This document shows, piece after piece, positions 6,139 through 7,643 of a DNA stretch of 7,643 nt (position 1 is the stretch's first letter; the number at the start of each line of letters is the position of its first letter). Position numbers and translations under genes: made by a program. Below the pieces are notes generated by a model, which was not told the origin of the DNA, ran no database searches, and saw nothing but the letters and a program-made list of their open reading frames with translations. Source of the DNA: Paracoccaceae bacterium (GTDB lineage Bacteria > Pseudomonadota > Alphaproteobacteria > Rhodobacterales > Rhodobacteraceae); the NCBI GenBank assembly GCA_007128865.1, contig SKWP01000361.1, positions 1 through 7,643 of the forward strand, written 5' to 3'.

Positions 6139-7643
6139 TGCGGCGGCGCGGATTTCTGGCCGCGGCTGCTGCCATGGCGCTGGCAGGCCGGCTGAAGGCC
6201 GAGACCGGCGAGGACATGATCGGGCAGGCCCGCGCCCTGGCGCGCAGCCCCTACCGGCGGCCCGCGGCGCGGCTGGCCCCGCCCTTTGACGCGCTGAACT
6301 ATGACAGCTATCGCGGCATCCGCCCGCGCCCCGGCGGCGGCGCCGACATCGCGCTTGGCGGCGGGCTTCGGGCCATGCTTTTGCCCCCCGGTTGGCTGTT
6401 TGCGGACCCGGTCGAGGTTCTGCCACCGGGAGCAACCGAACCCCTGACGCCCGATGCGGCGATGTTCGATTACGACCCGCGCTATTTTACCGCCCCGCCC
6501 GGCCGAATCGGGGATGGCACCGGGTTTTCCGGCCTGCGCATCCTCGGCCCGCTGAACCGGCCCGACCGCGATGACGAGATCCTGGTGATGCAGGGGGCAA
6601 GCTATTTCCGCGCCCTGGCGCGGGGGCTGGTCTATGGGCTTTCGGCGCGGGCGCTTGCGCTGGGCACCGGCGGGCCGCAGCCCGAGGAATTCCCCGCCTT
6701 TCGCCGCATCGCGCTGCATCGGCCCGAAAACGGCCGGCTGCGCCTTGCCGCGCTGGTCGACAGCCCGCGCGCCGCGGCGGCGTTTCTGGTCGATCTTGCG
6801 CCGGGCGCCGAAACCGCCATGGACTGCAAGCTGGTGCTGTTTCCGCGCGTCGATATCGCCGATGCCGGCATTGCGCCGCTGACCTCGATGTTCTTTTTCG
6901 GGCCCATGGGCCCCGGCTTTGCCGATGATTTCCGCCCTGCGGTGCATGACAGCGATGTGCTGTGGATGCACAACGGCGCCGGCGAAAGACTGTGGCGGCC
7001 GCTGGCCAACCCGGCAGCGGTGCAGATGTCGGGCTTTGCCGATAACACGCCGCGTGCCTTCGGGCTGTTGCAGACCGCGCGCGGTTTTGGCGATTTCCGC
7101 GATGCCGCCGGCGCCTATCACCGCCGTCCGGATGCCTGGGTCGAGCCGCTGGGCGACTGGGGCCCCGGTGCGGTGCAGCTGCTGGAAATCCCCACCATCG
7201 ACGAATATGCCGACAACATCGCCGCCTTCTGGCGCCCGGCAGGGGTGCTGGCCGGTGGCGGCGAATACCGCTTTGCCTACCGGCTGGTCTGGGCCGGGGC
7301 GCCGCCGCCGGATGACCTGCCGCTGCGCCCGGCCCGGTCAATGAGCGGGGTCGAGCCGCTGCACCGGCAAGGCCGGCTTTTCGTGATCGATTTCGCCGGC
7401 CGGGCCGATCCGGCCATGCTGTCGCTGCACGCGGAGGTGCAGGGCGGCACGGGGCAGATCAGCGGAGAAACACTCTATCCGCTGCCGGAAACCGGCGAGA
7501 TCCGCGCCAGCTTTGTGTTCGAGCCCGCGCCGGGCGCCACGGTGGCCGAGCTTCGGGTAAGCCTGCGCCACCGCGCGGGCAGCCAGCCCGCCGCACCGGT
7601 ATGGCTGCACCGCTGGACCCCGGCACGCGACGGCGGGGTGTGA
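6138..7643 (+). CDS. opgG: Periplasmic glucan biosynthesis protein of the OpgG/OpgD (MdoG) family, GH186-type
   Basis: The protein has 501 residues from ATG 6138 (502 from ATG 6135), close to E. coli OpgG (511). OpgG and OpgD act in the periplasm after OpgH and set glucan structure; E. coli members are reported beta-1,2-glucanases (family GH186). The leader MRRRGFLAAAAAMALAG fits a twin-arginine signal (RRxFL), with cleavage possible after A21; Tat export is typical of OpgD, whereas E. coli OpgG uses Sec. The beta-sandwich domain starts at about 48 (PPFDALNYDSYRGIR). Family blocks include DYDPRYF (111-117), GFSGLRILGPLNRPD (129-143), FFGPMGPGF, VHDSDVLW (269-276), GERLWRPLANP, YHRRPDAWVEPLGDWG (327-342) and EIPTIDEYADNIAAFW (350-365); an Ig-like C-terminal domain begins near 400. 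D271/D273 and D340 are candidate catalytic acids. The gene is complete, with its TGA at the last base of the window. Symbol opgG versus opgD is uncertain. Confidence 0.9.
   Translation: MRRRGFLAAAAAMALAGRLKAETGEDMIGQARALARSPYRRPAARLAPPFDALNYDSYRGIRPRPGGGADIALGGGLRAMLLPPGWLFADPVEVLPPGATEPLTPDAAMFDYDPRYFTAPPGRIGDGTGFSGLRILGPLNRPDRDDEILVMQGASYFRALARGLVYGLSARALALGTGGPQPEEFPAFRRIALHRPENGRLRLAALVDSPRAAAAFLVDLAPGAETAMDCKLVLFPRVDIADAGIAPLTSMFFFGPMGPGFADDFRPAVHDSDVLWMHNGAGERLWRPLANPAAVQMSGFADNTPRAFGLLQTARGFGDFRDAAGAYHRRPDAWVEPLGDWGPGAVQLLEIPTIDEYADNIAAFWRPAGVLAGGGEYRFAYRLVWAGAPPPDDLPLRPARSMSGVEPLHRQGRLFVIDFAGRADPAMLSLHAEVQGGTGQISGETLYPLPETGEIRASFVFEPAPGATVAELRVSLRHRAGSQPAAPVWLHRWTPARDGGV

Overview
The window is very GC-rich and tightly packed with protein-coding genes. 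Strong GC bias in third codon positions creates long false reading frames opposite the real genes. An opgH-type glucosyltransferase, an opgG/opgD-type periplasmic glucan protein with a twin-arginine-like leader, and a Ni-hydrogenase-type cytochrome b561 together suggest a Gram-negative alphaproteobacterium, most likely of the Rhodobacter/Paracoccus group. The lineage is inferred from gene content and composition, not from a marker gene. I saw no RNA gene, mobile element, CRISPR array or long repeat.

Layout: positions 1-2788 hold three minus-strand genes, read from right to left. They are a CDP-alcohol phosphatidyltransferase (2036-2788), an LTA-synthase-like membrane phosphotransferase of the alkaline phosphatase/sulfatase superfamily (429-2039), and the N-terminal part of an MprF/AglD-type flippase-like membrane protein (1-432, cut by the window edge). 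Both junctions are 4-base ATGA overlaps, so this is a translationally coupled operon. A 149-base divergent spacer (2789-2937) separates it from plus-strand genes. These are a cytochrome b561 (2938-3504), then after an 82-base gap containing a 12-base perfect palindrome, opgH (3587-5278), a class I SAM-dependent methyltransferase (5281-6138) and an opgG/opgD-like gene (6138-7643). The last three are coupled by a 2-base gap and a stop/start overlap. The window ends exactly at the opgG-like stop codon.

How the genes may work together: OpgH polymerises beta-1,2-linked glucose from UDP-glucose and exports it through the inner membrane. The OpgG/OpgD-family protein processes the glucan in the periplasm. 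The divergent operon looks like a lipid head-group pathway: make a phospholipid, possibly move it across the membrane, and transfer its phospho-head group to a periplasmic acceptor. In E. coli, OpgB, from the same superfamily as the middle gene, transfers phosphoglycerol from phosphatidylglycerol onto these glucans. The working hypothesis is therefore that the two halves form one locus for making and decorating osmoregulated periplasmic glucans, with the methyltransferase as an extra undescribed step. This is inference from neighbourhood and superfamily; nothing in the sequence proves the acceptor.
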